From: Telopea speciosissima
Lineage: Eukaryota; Streptophyta; Magnoliopsida; Proteales; Proteaceae
Reading direction: 5' to 3'
DNA: 64,000 nucleotides
Assembly (NCBI RefSeq): GCF_018873765.1
Contig: NC_057917.1
Coordinates: 51,949,464 to 52,013,463 of the forward strand
Shown here: one piece after another, positions 25,765 to 38,085 of the stretch
Position numbering within the stretch: the first letter of the stretch is position 1
Layout: each line of letters starts with the position of its first letter
Translations under genes and position numbers: made by a program
The notes under the pieces: generated by a model
The model's database searches: none
What the model was told of the DNA's origin: nothing
The model's input: only the letters and a program-made list of their open reading frames with translations

Positions 25765-26452
25765 TGTTAGAAATACTGGAATCAAAAGGAAGAGGACAGA
25801 GAGATAGCCTGAGTCGAACGAGAACGTTCTGTCCTTAAGACAGTATTTGCACCCTATTACTGCACTAGGTTGCAGCAAATCTGCCTCCCAAGATAAAACA
25901 GGCTAGACTGATTACTGATTTGCAGAGACAGTAATCACTTGAAACTATCAGAGAATTGAGAATTCGTTAATGTCTAACTGATTGAAATTGTATCACAAAA
26001 ATTGAATACTTTGGACTGCCCATTTCACTTTTATTTATAGTGGTAGATGTACCTCTTCAAGACACCTCATGGAATGGGTGTGCCCATCGACATGAGTGGA
26101 CAGGATTAAAAGATTCTAATCCAAGCACTCATATGTAAGTGTCTCTTGGAGATACCTCATGGTGTAGGTGTGTCTCTTGGAGATACCCCATGGTGTAGAT
26201 GTGTCTCTTGGATCAATGGATTAGATTAAAAGATTTTAATCCAAGTGCTATGAATGCACCTATACAAATGAATATGTCTCTTTGAAGATACATGTCCCTT
26301 GGATATGTCTCTTTGAAGGTACATGTCCCTTAGCAAAAAAAGCAAGCCAAATTTGAACCAAATAATGACCTAAAACCGCCAAAACATCAGACCAACATTG
26401 AACCAAAGAATGACCCAAAACCGTCGACACAATTATTGAAAAAATTCCAACA
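25765..26452. mobile_element. Solo LTR with 5-bp target duplication
   Basis: It begins TGTTAGAA and ends TTCCAACA. CTATT flanks it on both sides (25760-25764 and 26453-26457). The ends are mutually inverted (TGTTRGAA). A TATA-like CTATAAATAAAAGTG on the minus strand near 26040 suggests the element transcribed leftward. Internal short tandem repeats are listed separately. No retroelement coding sequence adjoins it. Confidence 0.8.
26140..26335. repeat. Minisatellite-like repeats inside the solo LTR
   Basis: GTGTCTCTTGGAGATACC-type units recur near 26141, 26169 and 26199. A related unit, ATATGTCTCTTTGAAG plus TACATGTCCCTT, occurs twice at 26272-26332. Confidence 0.7.
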
Positions 26453-26566
26453 CTATTTGTTACAGCAATCAATGAGCAATGCCTGATGAGATTCTAAATT
26501 TGCTCCATTCTTTACTCTTTATGCTTAACGTTAAATTATTATATGCATATATTATATAGGTTGATG

Positions 26567-26700
26567 TTCTCTGTGTCGCAACACAGGCTGCGCCCAGACA
26601 CATGGGGGTGGCATTTCCACCATTCAGGGGGCAAGGGGATCATTTCACCCACCCCCATGTGACTAGGTGCAGCCTGCGCCCTAGCACAGAGAACATTTTC
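26567..26700. mobile_element. Foldback MITE, GC-rich family, copy 2
   Basis: The arms ATGTTCTCTGTG...CAGGCTGCGCCC...CACATGGGGG and CCCCCATGTG...GCAGCCTGCGCCC...CACAGAGAACAT form a long hairpin. This is the best preserved copy in terms of its termini. Confidence 0.75.
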
Positions 26701-28029
26701 CCATATTATATATAAGTAAACACATATAACCTTGGTTTGGTACATACGTACAGAACAAAGAAAGATTCCATTTTTCCATACCAAAATCATACCGAATCTA
26801 TGGTCAGTTTCTTTTCCAAATTGACACCCTTAATGGAGACCATGGATTTAGTTCAACAGAATCGGATCGGGTATTTGACTAGTTCCAAATTTCAATTTGT
26901 ATCAGTCTGTATCGGTCGTATCGGATGTTTTTGCCCTCAAATATATCGATACAAATATTATTTTGGTCATTTTACCTTCTATCCATACTGCAATACTAAT
27001 CAAGGATTGGCCAAGTATTGGAATCAATGTCGATGGATATTGAGTCATAAACGCTGGTGGAGACCATTGTTTTAAAACCTAGAATCAATATCCAGATTGG
27101 TCCTAGCATATCAGTTAGAATAGATCCAAAAGCAGTAGGAATTGGCTTAAAAACACCTTAACCCTAGTTTTGGTACAAAATCAGCCCGACTAGATCAGCC
27201 GAAATCGGGATTGATCTAGGCCGATCGATTGGGGCTTTATGATGAACCAAACCCTCCCATAATAATTTTGGGGGTCTTCAAAAGAATAAAAGAAATACAT
27301 AAGATTTTAAGACATGATAACTCTTGGGATTTGTTTTTTCTTCATTAATGTGATCTCTTCATCTGTGGTGAATTAAGGCTACAATTGGGCTATGAGAAGA
27401 TGAATGCATCACTAACTCTCATACCCTTATTATTGAAGGTTCAAAATACCATTCTCCAGTCCAATTTGAAGGTCAGATCTATGGATGAAGAGATTCTCAC
27501 TTAACCATGGTTAAGAGAAAGTGGGTCCTAACTCTTTTTTGACAATAAGTTCACATTTTATTCACCCTAGAACAATGTATACCAATAATTTAATGTATCA
27601 TAGGATGTATATATAGTCCCTTTTCCTTTTTGTTTATAAGAAAATTTATTACTTTTGTTTCGAAGGAGAAAAAAGGAAAAAGATACTTGATAACAAATTT
27701 TTACTACTTTTGTTTTAAAGTATTAGAATTTTTTTTTTAGTGAATAAAAATTCATTAGCAAAAGAGAGAAAAAGCCTCAAAAGGGGATACTAAGAAAGCT
27801 CCAAAAGACAAAGGAAAGGAGCTAAAAAACAGCAAAAATACAATCCTTAATGGGCAAATTCCAAATACAATATGTTTGTTTCTAAGGGAATCAATATATT
27901 GCAAGGGACTGCCGATAGTTTACTTCTGATATCAAAGGAGATGGAATCCCAATCTGATTGAAAGATTTGGATTTGGTAGTCCATCTTCTAATATTCCTCT
28001 CAAACCAAATTTGATGAATAGCAACACTA
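26701..28029. other. Intergenic with degenerate ATCGG/GATCC-rich repeat
   Basis: Roughly 26780-27240 contains short, diverged TATCGG, CGATC and AATCGG motifs like those in other decayed elements of the window (31.6 kb, 38.1 kb, 41.9 kb). The rest is AT-rich with no gene seen. Confidence 0.4.
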
Positions 28030-29245
28030 AACATTAATTTACCCACTCAATCATAAAAAAGAAGAGCCTCCAATAGTCATATATATCCACCCAAATCCAT
28101 TCTCTATGGAAAGGGAGGATTTGTTGATGAACAGCCGGCAACGAGCGAGGAGCCATGACCAGATCTTCGAGGAGAAAGGGCATTGGAAGAATAGGTGAAC
28201 AATATCCTCTAGACAAGACTAGCACAGAATGCAGCAAGGGCATACAAGGATGTGCCTACTAATGAGGAAAGCCTGTGTAGGAAGATAGTTGTGAAGCACG
28301 CATCAAAGGGTGAAGCTATATCAAGGGATGAAACTTGAGAACCAAACAACTTTGTGCCAGATGGTGGTATCACCATGATCTCTATGAGATTCCATGCAGA
28401 TTTCAAACTGAACATTCCAGATTGGGAGGCTTTCCAAATGATATTACCTCTTACAGGGGGAACTATGAATATTTGGGAGAACAATCCAAATAAGATTCAA
28501 AGGGGAGGGAGGATCCCCATATGATCCCCTAATGATGTAAGAGAATTTCCAAATGATATTGTCACCTCTTCTAGGGGGGACCTGTGAATATTTGGGAGAA
28601 CAACCCAAATAAGATCTAGAGGGGGGGTGGGAGAGGGGAGGGAGGATCCCCATATGATCCCCTAATGATGTTAGAGACCATGGCTGATCTGTCCAAACCC
28701 AAACTAAAGATAGTTTTGTTGCCCACCTTCATGAGAAGGACACCAACAGGATGTCAGTTATCTAGCCAGAGCTTAGTAGAGGCACCATCATCAATCAATG
28801 AAGTGATAAAACTGAGAGCAAGGGGCCTAAGTTTCACAATCTTTCTCCAAACCCAGGATGCATTTGAGGGGATAGGGACAGTCCAAATAGAGTCCGTGCG
28901 AAGATATATTTGATAAACCCAATCAACTCAGATACTTTTTTGTCCTTGGATGCAATCTTCCAAAGTAACTTTAAGCTTCCAGCAGTGTTGAAGTCTTTAA
29001 ACCGTCGAATTCCCCAACCCCCTTTAGCTCTTGGAAGACATACTACTGCCTAGGAGATAAGGTGAAGAAATCTGGAAGTTTCAAATCCCTTCCAAAGGAT
29101 ATAGCACATGAGGCCTTTCCAACTTTGCAATAACTGAATAAGGGATGACAAAAATACCTGACCAATATAGATAAGAAGCTTGGAGGAATGATCTTATCAG
29201 TTCGAGGTGCCCCACATAGGAAAGTAATTTACCTTTCCACAATTG
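28030..29245 (-). mobile_element. L1-type LINE fragment B (RT C-terminus and zf-RVT)
   Basis: Minus-strand frames give WKGKLLSYVGHLELIRSFLQ, YLYWSGIFVIPYSVI and KGGWGIRRFKDFNTA (end of the L1 RT domain), then NIIWKASQSGMFSLKSAWNL, then HLFFQCPFSSKIW (zf-RVT). Several stops and frame changes show that it is dead. A local tandem duplication lies within it (28435-28673). Confidence 0.78.
28435..28673. repeat. Tandem duplication of about 115-120 bp
   Basis: Two adjacent copies begin TTTCCAAATGATATT and share TATTTGGGAGAACAA, CCAAATAAGAT and GGAGGATCCCCATATGATCC blocks. The second copy has extra G-rich bases (GGGGGGGTGGGAGAGG). It lies in LINE fragment B. Confidence 0.85.
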
Positions 29246-29667
29246 AGGTCTTTTGCTTATAAGGTATTAGAATCTTAAGGGGGCAAAATTGTCCTATTTG
29301 GCCCGATATGGCCTATCCATATCAGAGGTGACCGATATTGACACTAATACCATGAACTAAATCCCTAATTGATAGGTCTCACAAAGGTTAACAAAGGTGG
29401 ATCAGTTTCAAAGCATTTGAAAATTTGGAATCACAACAAGTCAATCATCTCTTAAATGAAGTAGCATCAATTTTGCCTCATAACAAAGCAACTCAAGTTG
29501 AATAGCTAATTCTCTATGGCATTGGGTGTGGTACACACACTACTCCATGCTAGTACCCTCTTATTTGAGCTCCAATCTTGGAAATATTACTATCGTATCA
29601 TCTTAGAAACCTTTATGAACTTATGCTCATATATAGCTACGTACTCCTTGATCGATTAGAATAAGTT

Positions 29668-29903
29668 TTTTTTTTTTTTTTTTGAGACAGGAGGGGTATC
29701 CGACTTTAGGCCGACTAAATCCCCCTTGGGCTCGTATAAGACCCCCCGCGCCACTCACGAACCGGGAGTTTCTGGGCCCTAGTGAGCCTCAGGCGGGTGG
29801 CCCCAAGAAATTATGCAGCGGCGAAGGTTTGATCACGAGCCCTCACTTTCTAAGGCGGAGTCTCATGTCCCCTCCAAGCCAGCTGCGCTAACCCCTTGGG
29901 GTT
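29668..29903 (-). mobile_element. tRNA-derived SINE with perfect 16-bp target duplication
   Basis: TCGATTAGAATAAGTT occurs at 29652-29667 and again at 29904-29919. On the minus strand the body starts AACCCCAAGGGGTTAGCGCAGCTGG (first 20 bases AACCCCAAGGGGTTAGCGCA), with a tRNA-like A box, and ends CTCCTGTCTC plus a long A tail (T run on the plus strand). The sequence differs from the Au SINEs in this window. The perfect duplication suggests a fairly recent insertion. Confidence 0.85.
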
Positions 29904-29919
29904 TCGATTAGAATAAGTT

Positions 29920-31029
29920 CGTATATGTAACTCTAACCTAAGCCCTATTAAGTTAGAATAAATTGAATTTACATACATATTAGATGAGATGGCAAATCAA
30001 TAGTTCGTTTCCTTGAAGAAAGATGTAGAGTTGTATCTTAATAACCCCTCACCATTTTTTTTTCTTTGATAATATAAAGACATGCATTAGAAAAAGAGAA
30101 AGTCAGTTACATGATTAGAAATGTCCATCTTTCCCCCTATTACTCCTAGCAGTAACTGCCAAATGAGCAAATTCAATAATTAAGTACTTATTCAAAACTT
30201 TTCTTTCATCCAGCAAACCTGAAAAATCCATCTGATAATCAGGGACAAAAGCAATCTCCTATAATTTCTTTATTTTCAGTTGTCAAGCTTTCCGATTTCA
30301 CATTAGTCTGAGAATTTGAACTGATTTTTTCATAATCGGATCATCTCTCCAACTGCAATAGCTAGTTCAACCCCTCACAATTTTGCCTTTCTCTTTTATC
30401 CATAGTGTCAATAGGAAAAAACATTAAATCATTGTTTTAAGGATGAAGATGCAATACGTAGGTGTATGGAGAAACTCATCCTCTATTGCCTGCATATACT
30501 AAACAACTTTATAGTATAATTTTTTTGAAGGCTGTGTGGTTGGCAAGAAAATTAAAGAAAAAAAAAAAAAAAAGAAAGACACATGAACTCATCATTGGTT
30601 TTATCATTACTTTTTATCTTATTATATATATATTTATTTTTATCCATTTCTTGCCGACCAAATGCAACCTAAGTATTTTTTAAAATGTGAATAAAGTAAG
30701 CACAATTATATTTCATTGTATGATAATTTGTGTATATAGTTGAGATGGCAATTAAAGAAACATTGCTTTCATATTTTCCATTGACTCCTTTTTTAAACTT
30801 TGGTAATAGGGTTGCCATTTGTCCCTTTTCATCTATATTTATTTTTCAATTTGGAATTGATTAATTTAATTTGATAGAAAAATAATAATGAATAAGTTTA
30901 GATGTTTTGTATACCAGATTAAATTGTCTAGCATTAATAATTATTATTGATATAAAATCCACATCTATAAACAAATAAAATAAATTTAAGAAAAGAATTC
31001 TCTAAATGATAAACAAAATAATTGGGGAA
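29920..31029. other. Intergenic, AT-rich, no gene seen
   Basis: Contains a short LINE-tail-like scrap near 29938 (CCCTATTAAGTTAGAATAA), an A-run near 30555, and otherwise low-complexity AT-rich sequence. Confidence 0.35.
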
Positions 31030-31212
31030 ATAATGCTACTTGGGTGTGTGTGGTATGCTGCCTTTGCGCCCAGGAACAGGGGCGGGCAAAATGATCGTCG
31101 CGCCCCCAAAAAATTCTGCCTTTCCATGGGGGCGCAATAGTCATTTCACCCGCCCCTGAGTCTGGGCACAGTAGCAACGCACTGCACGCATCCAGGTAAG
31201 GTTCTCTTTCCC
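31030..31212. mobile_element. Foldback MITE, GC-rich family, copy 3 (diverged)
   Basis: GCGCCCAGGAACAGGGGCGGGCAAAATGAT (inner part GGGGCGGGCAAAATGAT) on the left pairs with ATCATTTCACCCGCCCCTG-like sequence on the right (GTCATTTCACCCGCCCCTG). The ends are more diverged than in copies 2 and 4, and the centre is longer. Confidence 0.5.
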
Positions 31213-32119
31213 AAAAATCATTTATCTCAATTATTTCCGATTGTGAACTATGGCATTCTACCCAAAAAAACAAAAAAAGGACTATGGCATGCAATTGATT
31301 CTATCGACACTTGCTTCCATTATTAATTTGTTTTTAATAATGAAACAATACTTCTCACCACATATGGACACCATAAATGATTTGAAGTGACGAAATAATC
31401 ATGAATATGATGTTGATCATAAGTTTCTTTTTATTTTTAATTTTTCCCATTCTTTCATTGTTTTTCTTCAAATTAATGATTTAAAACAAAGGCTCTACAA
31501 TTAGGGTATGTAGCTGTTAGATTTAGGCTCAACTTGATTCTTTTCCTCCCTCGCTATATTAGGATTAAGTTTTCCTTCACCTATTGTAAAGCAAGGTTTT
31601 AGGAATTGGTATCAGATTGAATGTATCGGCCGATCTATACTAATATTGTCTATGACATCAATATCATTACTTAGTCAATACCAAATTGGTGATATGGTAA
31701 AGACAAAGGATAAAATGGTCAAAAAAGTATTGGTATCAGTATCATCTGATTCGAACCAATACACGTTAATATCAATTTCAGAATTGATTCGTATCTGATT
31801 TGATATCGTGAACTGAATCATGCCATGAAGAAAGAATCTCGTAATCTACTGGTTTTGATCCTTCAATTGGATTGAGAAAAGGGGAAAAAAATTTATGGGT
31901 AAGAGAATGCTAACCGGTTGCGTAGCACATGCACCAACACAAGAGCCAATGAGTGCACACAAAGCATTTGTTTGGATGAGATTTTTTATTTCACTGGGGG
32001 CTGAGCGGTCTTTTTGAAATCCACTGCACAAAACCCTACCAACAGCCAAAGATTTCTCAATCTTTTCCTTTTTTTGATAATGGAAGGAAAGATTAAGATT
32101 AAACAAGAGATAAGATAAT

Positions 32120-33140
32120 AGTTATAGAATCGGAAGTAAAAGTCCCACCGAATAGGCTGCTAGCTTTAATGGCAAGCCTATCAAAAAGAATTGATGTCCC
32201 AATATCCCCAATATTACAAAACATAACTGTCTCTAGTCAGTGATTGCAATTGTTCCAAAATATAAAAAGTGTTCCAGAGATTTGGAGGGGGAAAAGGTTC
32301 CTTGATCAGTTGTTGCAACTCGTGAGATGCTTTCCACACATGTACATTGGTCCATCCCTGGAAGAATGCAAATGTTAGTTCTTCAAAAATTCCCCTAGCT
32401 TCTGTTTCTAAGTGATTTGGGGCATTGATGTTGTCTAACTGCACCAAAACAAAGCTGTTGTTGATCAAAATTCCGAAGACCCATCTTGATATGGTCAGTT
32501 TCTTGTTTAAATGTCCTGCACAGAATAGAATAGACTGTATTAGGGAGGGGATATTAACCTTATAGGGAAAGAACAATACATTACCATACATTACCATTTT
32601 CATTGGTCTCGTGATTCATTTAATCAATTCAAAGAGGGGATAGATGTAGATCAGCTTCCACGTGTAGATGTTGTCCATGATTGTCTTTGGGTTTGATGGA
32701 GTTCCATTTATGCTCACTTGATTTTTGTGCTTCCATATGAAGTATGAAGCGACGGTGAGGACATTTAAGGTCCATGAGCATGTACTGAGGTTGGAAGAAA
32801 GAGATCTATATAGATCAAAGAGGAAGTGTGGCAATGATGATGGGTTCAAATGATTTGTCCTCAGGCCAAGGGGTCCAACAACCTAAATTCTTGCAGGGAT
32901 GCTGCACTCAAAAAAGGCATGCCAAGAAGTTTCTTGTTGATTATTGCATAACGGACACTGTGGGTCTATACTTCCCCATTTTGCAAAGCCTATTTAACAT
33001 GGATGGCATCATGGCTGATTCTCCATAGGAACATGGAAAATTTGTGGTGAGTTTTAAGTTTCTACAGGAATTTCCATCATTGGCCTAGTAGTTTGTGTTG
33101 GTGGATTTCTATAAACTAGGCATCTAGCGTGGAGATATTT
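32120..33140 (-). mobile_element. L1-type LINE fragment C (zf-RVT and RNase H)
   Basis: Minus-strand frames give GFAKWGSIDPQCPLCNNQQE then HAFFECSIPARI (zf-RVT), a linker YFIWKHKNQVSINGTPSN, and an RNase H portion ending LETEARGIFEELTFAFFQGW and NVHVWKASHELQQLIKEP. Stops interrupt it, and the usual RNase H first motif is degraded. Same strand as fragments A, B and D. Confidence 0.75.
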
Positions 33141-33219
33141 AGACGCTAATTTGGTGGAGAAACTTTCGAGGCAGAAAGATTGCACCTCCACTTATCAGGC
33201 TCATTGGATAGAGGAAAAA

Positions 33220-33420
33220 TTGGATATGATTAGGGATATAAACGGATCGGATTTGGCTAGGACAGTGCTATATCCGCATCCGCATCCGATTAGCTTTCGG
33301 ACGGATTCGGATAGTGCTAAACATATACGGACACCGATATGGATTAGATATTTTATCCGTTTACATGTAAAATATAACTTTTCGGATACCTATAGCTTAT
33401 CCGTATCCGCATCCTCCAGC
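33220..33420. repeat. ATCCG-rich degenerate repeat
   Basis: Repeated ATCCGCATCCG, GGATTCGGATA and CGGATACC motifs occur on both strands. This looks like a short decayed DNA-element fragment, but no ends are defined. Confidence 0.45.
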
Positions 33421-33424
33421 CATG

Positions 33425-33560
33425 ACGGGAATTGGAGGATCCAGCCCAGCCAAAACAGGGGGGTTTGGTCATTTCATAGGGGGGCCCACTTGTGAAATGA
33501 CCTAAACACCCTTGTTTTGGCTGGGCTGGATCCTACGGCTCCCGCCACGGTTGGAGGAGA
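33425..33560. mobile_element. Foldback MITE
   Basis: The left arm GGATCCAGCCCAGCCAAAAC...GGTCATTTC is mirrored on the right as GAAATGACC...GTTTTGGCTGGGCTGGATCC. Arms are about 45-50 bases with a very short centre. Confidence 0.75.
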
Positions 33561-33771
33561 GCCAAATTCTTCCCAACGTAGTGAAAGGTGTAAATTGTTT
33601 TGATTTTTATAAGGCCAGATTTGGTAAGATTTCTATTTAATTTCGGATTGAATACATAAAATAGTCAATAAAATAGTTTCTTGGTTAATAAATTGAAATT
33701 ATTTTGATTGTATCGAAATCCATTTGGTAGTTCAATTTCTGAGAATAGATTCTTTATAATTCTTTGGGAAT

Positions 33772-33862
33772 GGTGGTGGTGTGGAAGTGGTGGCGCGGTG
33801 ACGGTGGTGGTGGTGGTGGTGGCAATAGTAGTGGTAGGGTGGTGGTGATGGTGAGATCATTA
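33772..33862. repeat. Imperfect (GGT)n microsatellite
   Basis: Runs of GGT with scattered changes, including an uninterrupted core of seven units near 33810. Confidence 0.9.
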
Positions 33863-35090
33863 ATAGGAGAAGAATGGTTGTGTTTTTTTTTAACATAAAA
33901 TTACTACCTTGCCCATCAAATTAACCATGAGTTTATTAAAGAGCAAGAGTAAAATCAAATGAAATAGAAATTCTGAAACAGCTCCTCAATTATCTCAGAA
34001 TTTCTATTCCATTTGATTTATATTTCACTCAAGTAAAATTAAGATTATGGTTTTTCTATTCCATTTTATTTTTGCATATATGGTTGATCATAAAATTAAG
34101 ATTATGGTTTTATTAATCAAAATTGGATCGGATGAGTGTCCTGATTCTAGCTGAATTTTTAGGAGCATGGGTGGGTTGGGCGATCTGATTTTTCATGTCT
34201 TCTTCAAGAGTTTTCCATCTATTAAACGGTTGGAAGGATCAAATCATTTGTTGATATGACAGAACAAGGTGTTGTTGTGGTATTAACTCCTAGACTATTT
34301 GTGTGCAGAACTTATTTTCCCGCACACATGGATGAAAATCAAAGAAAGAAAAGGAAATAAAAATTAAAACTATAAAATCAAGAATTTTATACCTATTAAT
34401 ATTTAATAAGAGTAACAATGTAACTAATTAATATATATTTTTTTAAATTTAATAATTAATTTAACTTCCCTTATAAGCCAAATTTATTTGATTTGTATTA
34501 AAAAAAAGACACACTTGAAAAGTTTAATTATCATAATTGGTGAGTTTCTTGGTTAAACAAGAGTGGTTAACAAAATTTAGTTTTTAAAATTAATTTCACT
34601 TTCCTTCACTGAACTTTACTTGCAATTAGGCAAAATATGTGGCCAAAATAGTCTTTTAAGATTTGAATACAACCTTTTAGTTTTGCTCATCTTACATTTA
34701 ACATGTTGTTGGACTGTGATAGCATTTTATCTCATAAAATCATCATTCAATACAAATCTTTCTACCCTAAGTCTTTAGCATTGGGCTTTTTGGTTGCTCG
34801 TTTAAGTGGGAGTCAACTTCAAATGTGTGGGTTAGTCACCACTTTGGTGATCAGATTCTTGAACATCTTTTTTTCACTCTTCCCGGGTCAAGATATGGAT
34901 TCTCTATTCTTGTTCCTTTCTTTTTTTTGTTTTTTTTTTGTTTGGCGGTTGTTATCAAACAATTTTTTTATGCCCATCAAAGGACCTCGAGATGCTAATT
35001 CATGAAAAATGATATGAGAAATTCAAAAGAACTCATATACAGAACGAGAGCGGGTGAAGTTAGTATTTCATTCCTCATGTATTGATGCAA
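33863..35090. other. Intergenic, AT-rich, no gene seen
   Basis: Contains AAATTAAGATTATGG in two nearby copies (about 34036 and 34093) and long AT-rich tracts. An open stretch at 34703-35005 has no recognisable domain. Confidence 0.35.
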
Positions 35091-35640
35091 TGCTAAGCTT
35101 TAAATCCTTGATAAAAGATTTAAACCACACTTATAAATTAACAAGGTTCAAGTAAGCGGAATCGATGGAGACCGATCAGCAATGAGATTAGCCTCTGCTG
35201 ATTCTGATTTGATTCAAACGGAATCAATTAAGAATGGGCGGGAATTAGCATGAACCCCTAGAGTAATCCAAATATATTCATTAGTATTGAAGAATGAATC
35301 GTGTTCCTCTTCCCTGTAGGTAATCACTCCACCCCATCTCACACTGTCCATGGGTGGGGTGGTTACTCACTGGGGAGGGGATCCGAACTCTTGAAGAATC
35401 CAATGTGCAATGTGAAGCTTTAAACTTCGCTATAAACAAGAATCAAGTAAGTGGAATCGGTGGAGGCAGAAACCATTGTTGATCAGCCTTCGTCGATTCT
35501 AATTTCAATTCAGTCGAGAATCAGTCAGAATTAACCTGAACCCCAGAAATCCAATACAATAGGCTAATCTAAATCATCCGAACTGGTATTGAAATTAGAT
35601 CCAACTGATTCTGATCCAATGTCGTCGATCCAATTGCTTG
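35091..35640. repeat. Diverged direct repeat, GAATCGATGGAG type
   Basis: Blocks near 35095-35265 (AAGCTTTAAA, AAGTAAGCGGAATCG, ATCAGCAAT, GATTCTGATTTG, ATGAACCCC) recur in order near 35415-35550 with differences. The spacing is about 310-320 bases. Confidence 0.5.
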
Positions 35641-36699
35641 AACCATGCTTATAAACCACATGAAAGGGGTGGGCTAAAAAATGTTCAAAACCAAAAAAGC
35701 AAAGAACACTGTTTGATTGCGTGGTCCTACTTCCTCTCATATGAGTGCATAAAAAGACCATTCTACCCCTACTGGTCAATGCCCATGCACGCTACCATTG
35801 GCTATGCCCATGTGAGAGGGGTAGGGACATGACCAAACAACATTCTTTTTTCCTATAATTATAGATAAAATTAAAGGCAAAAAGAATGCTAATGAGTCAC
35901 ATTGCCCATCCTTACGGCTTAACATAGGATCATGCAAAAGTATTGCTCCATCCACTCTTGTTAAATAAAAAATCCCACATATGTTGATGCTCTTGTACAA
36001 ATTTTTGTTGGCCCCATGCTGTTGGTGCAGATGCTACATGACCAGAGATCTCTTGTCCAAAATTAAAATATAAAAACATATATTGCGAATCCACATGGTG
36101 ACATGTGAGTGGAAGGGGAAGGGTAAGTGGATTGGTAGTGTTCTACCCAAAAAACAAAAAAATAGAAAAAGGAAGGTTGGTAGTGTGTGCTTAGAAGAAT
36201 GTGTATCCAAACAATGAAATGTTGGTTGAAAACACGTAGTTTAGGTTTCCTCCTTGTTACAAGGAAGAGTGAAAGAGGCTGGAGGGACCAGAGAGACTTC
36301 CAATTCAATGGTGATGCAGAGGGGACCACCTTGGAATTCGTTGCGGGTCTTTCTCTGCCTGGGCTCCTTCATTTAATAACCTAAAAGAAACAGCTTTTTT
36401 TTAATGCATGAGTCTCTCGGCTTTTATTTGTATCTCTCTCTCTGGAAATGGGAGCGGGTGAGCCACCCTTTTATTAATTGGTCTAAGAGGCTGGAGTAAT
36501 TGCGCCGGAAAACACTCACAAATCACAGTTGCCACTAGGAGTAGAATCTTCTTTAACTAAAAACCTTCTTTGACTTTCAGACATCGACACCTGAGGGGGA
36601 GAGAAAGTGAAGGAATGATGTCCGTTTCCATCCACTGAACGTCTGGACCACTACTGCAACCTCCCTTCTATGCTTTATATCTTATATTTTGGGATAACG

Positions 36700-36868
36700 A
36701 ACACCACCCGGTCATGCAGTGCGATGTGTACTTGCACTCAGACACAGGTTGCATGTGAAATGATTAATGTATCCTCTAGAAAGGTAGAAAGGATCAAAGA
36801 TGCATCGATCATTTTGCACATGGCTGTGTCTGGGCACATGTACATGTTACGCTGCTTGACCGGTTAGC
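36700..36868. mobile_element. Foldback MITE-like palindrome
   Basis: ACCCGGTCATGCAGTGCGATGTG...CAGACACAGGTTGCATGTG-type left-arm sequence (blocks CCGGTCATGCAG and CAGACACAGG) pairs with the right arm (CTGTGTCTGGG, GCTGCTTGACCGG). Pairing is imperfect. Confidence 0.5.
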
Positions 36869-37134
36869 ACTCTTTCTCTCTTATATCTTTGGAGAAAAGT
36901 TCTTTGTAAGGGAGTGTATTGTCCATGCCTAGACACAGATGAAGACAAAACGACTGCCCTAGCCCCCCATGAAAGGCGAAAATCTCATCCCTAATGATGC
37001 CAATGCACAGCTTCTCATTGGCCCCCACGTGCATGCAAGATCCATGCTCCCCCACGGAGAATATCATCATATTTTTTCTATTGGTGAGTGAGACCACTAT
37101 TCTAACCCCAATATATGGTTAGGCAGTCTCCACT

Positions 37135-37385
37135 CTCGGATTGGGCTCCTCTCCACCACCCTCGAGCTGGAGATCATCCAATGCGGCAGTAGGCATCGAC
37201 GAGTGGATTGGGTGCCTTTTGGATGGCGCGGATCGCATGGTGCACATGCGATGGAGAGAAGGATTGAAATCCTCATTTCCAACTCAATTCACGCCATTCA
37301 ATTGGTACTCAAGTCACGTGTCGATGCTTGTTGCCGCACTAGATGATCCCCAACTTAGGGGTGCACTGGAGAGGAGCCGAATCCC
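37135..37385. mobile_element. Foldback MITE with GGCTCCTCTCCA ends
   Basis: The left end CGGATTGGGCTCCTCTCCA through GGAGATCATC, AATGCGGCA and GCATCGAC is mirrored at the right end by GTCGATGC, TGCCGC, GATGATCCCC and TGGAGAGGAGCCGAATCC. The GGCTCCTCTCCA ends resemble those of the cluster at 40.9-41.3 kb. Confidence 0.6.
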
Positions 37386-37849
37386 TTCACTCCGAAGTCC
37401 CAACACCCCATCAAGGAGTCTCTTGTTAATAAAAAGGGGAAAATATCTAGGATAGTAATGTTCAGAGAAATTCTTTTACTCAAAAAAAAAAATGTTTAGA
37501 GATTTAAATATCTAGGGTAATAATGTTTAGAGAAATTTTACTTGGGTACTTCACCTTTTTTTTATTTTTATTTTTATAAGTAGTTCACGTTTTCATTAAC
37601 TATGTTTGGAACACCCTTATTTATATTTCCAACTTTATTTATACCATCACTTACAAAAATACCTTGCCAGTTTTGCTGTCCCTTTATGTCGTTGCCTCCC
37701 CCTCCCCTTTCCTTGATTCTTGTGGGTTTGGATCCACTCCCCACGTGGGGACAATTCTCACCCCATCCACACCATACACGGGGTGTGGGATCCACACCCC
37801 GTACTGCCGCCCGTAGACAATTTGGTTAGAGTGGGGAGCGGATTCAGAC

Positions 37850-38085
37850 GTGGCTCTTGCACCCTTGCCCTTTGCTCTCTCTTGCAACCTCGTCTATCGC
37901 CTTGCGTCTCTCCCCCCGCTTATGCATATCCGTTCCTCTCTCTCTTTTTCTCATAAGCATTGACTCTTGCACCCTGTCCCTTGCTCTCTGTTGGACCCTT
38001 GCCCTTCGCCCCCTCCCCACAGTTCTGCATCTCTCTCCTCCCGCGTATGCTTATCCATTCCATGTGGCATTCTCTCTCTCTCTCT
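37850..38085. repeat. Imperfect tandem duplication, pyrimidine-rich
   Basis: Two adjacent units of about 115 bases share CTCTTGCACCCT, CCTTGCTCTCT, CTCCC and CTTATGCATATCCGTTCC / CGTATGCTTATCCATTCC. A (CT)n run follows. Confidence 0.7.

Noticed and set aside
26141..26335. CRISPR-like repeat array
   Set aside because: Repeats are few, imperfect and contiguous with no regular spacers. They lie inside a plant solo LTR.
34703..35005. 100-codon plus-strand frame
   Set aside because: Hydrophobic, T-rich composition with no domain, intron signals or promoter. It is likely chance in AT-rich DNA.
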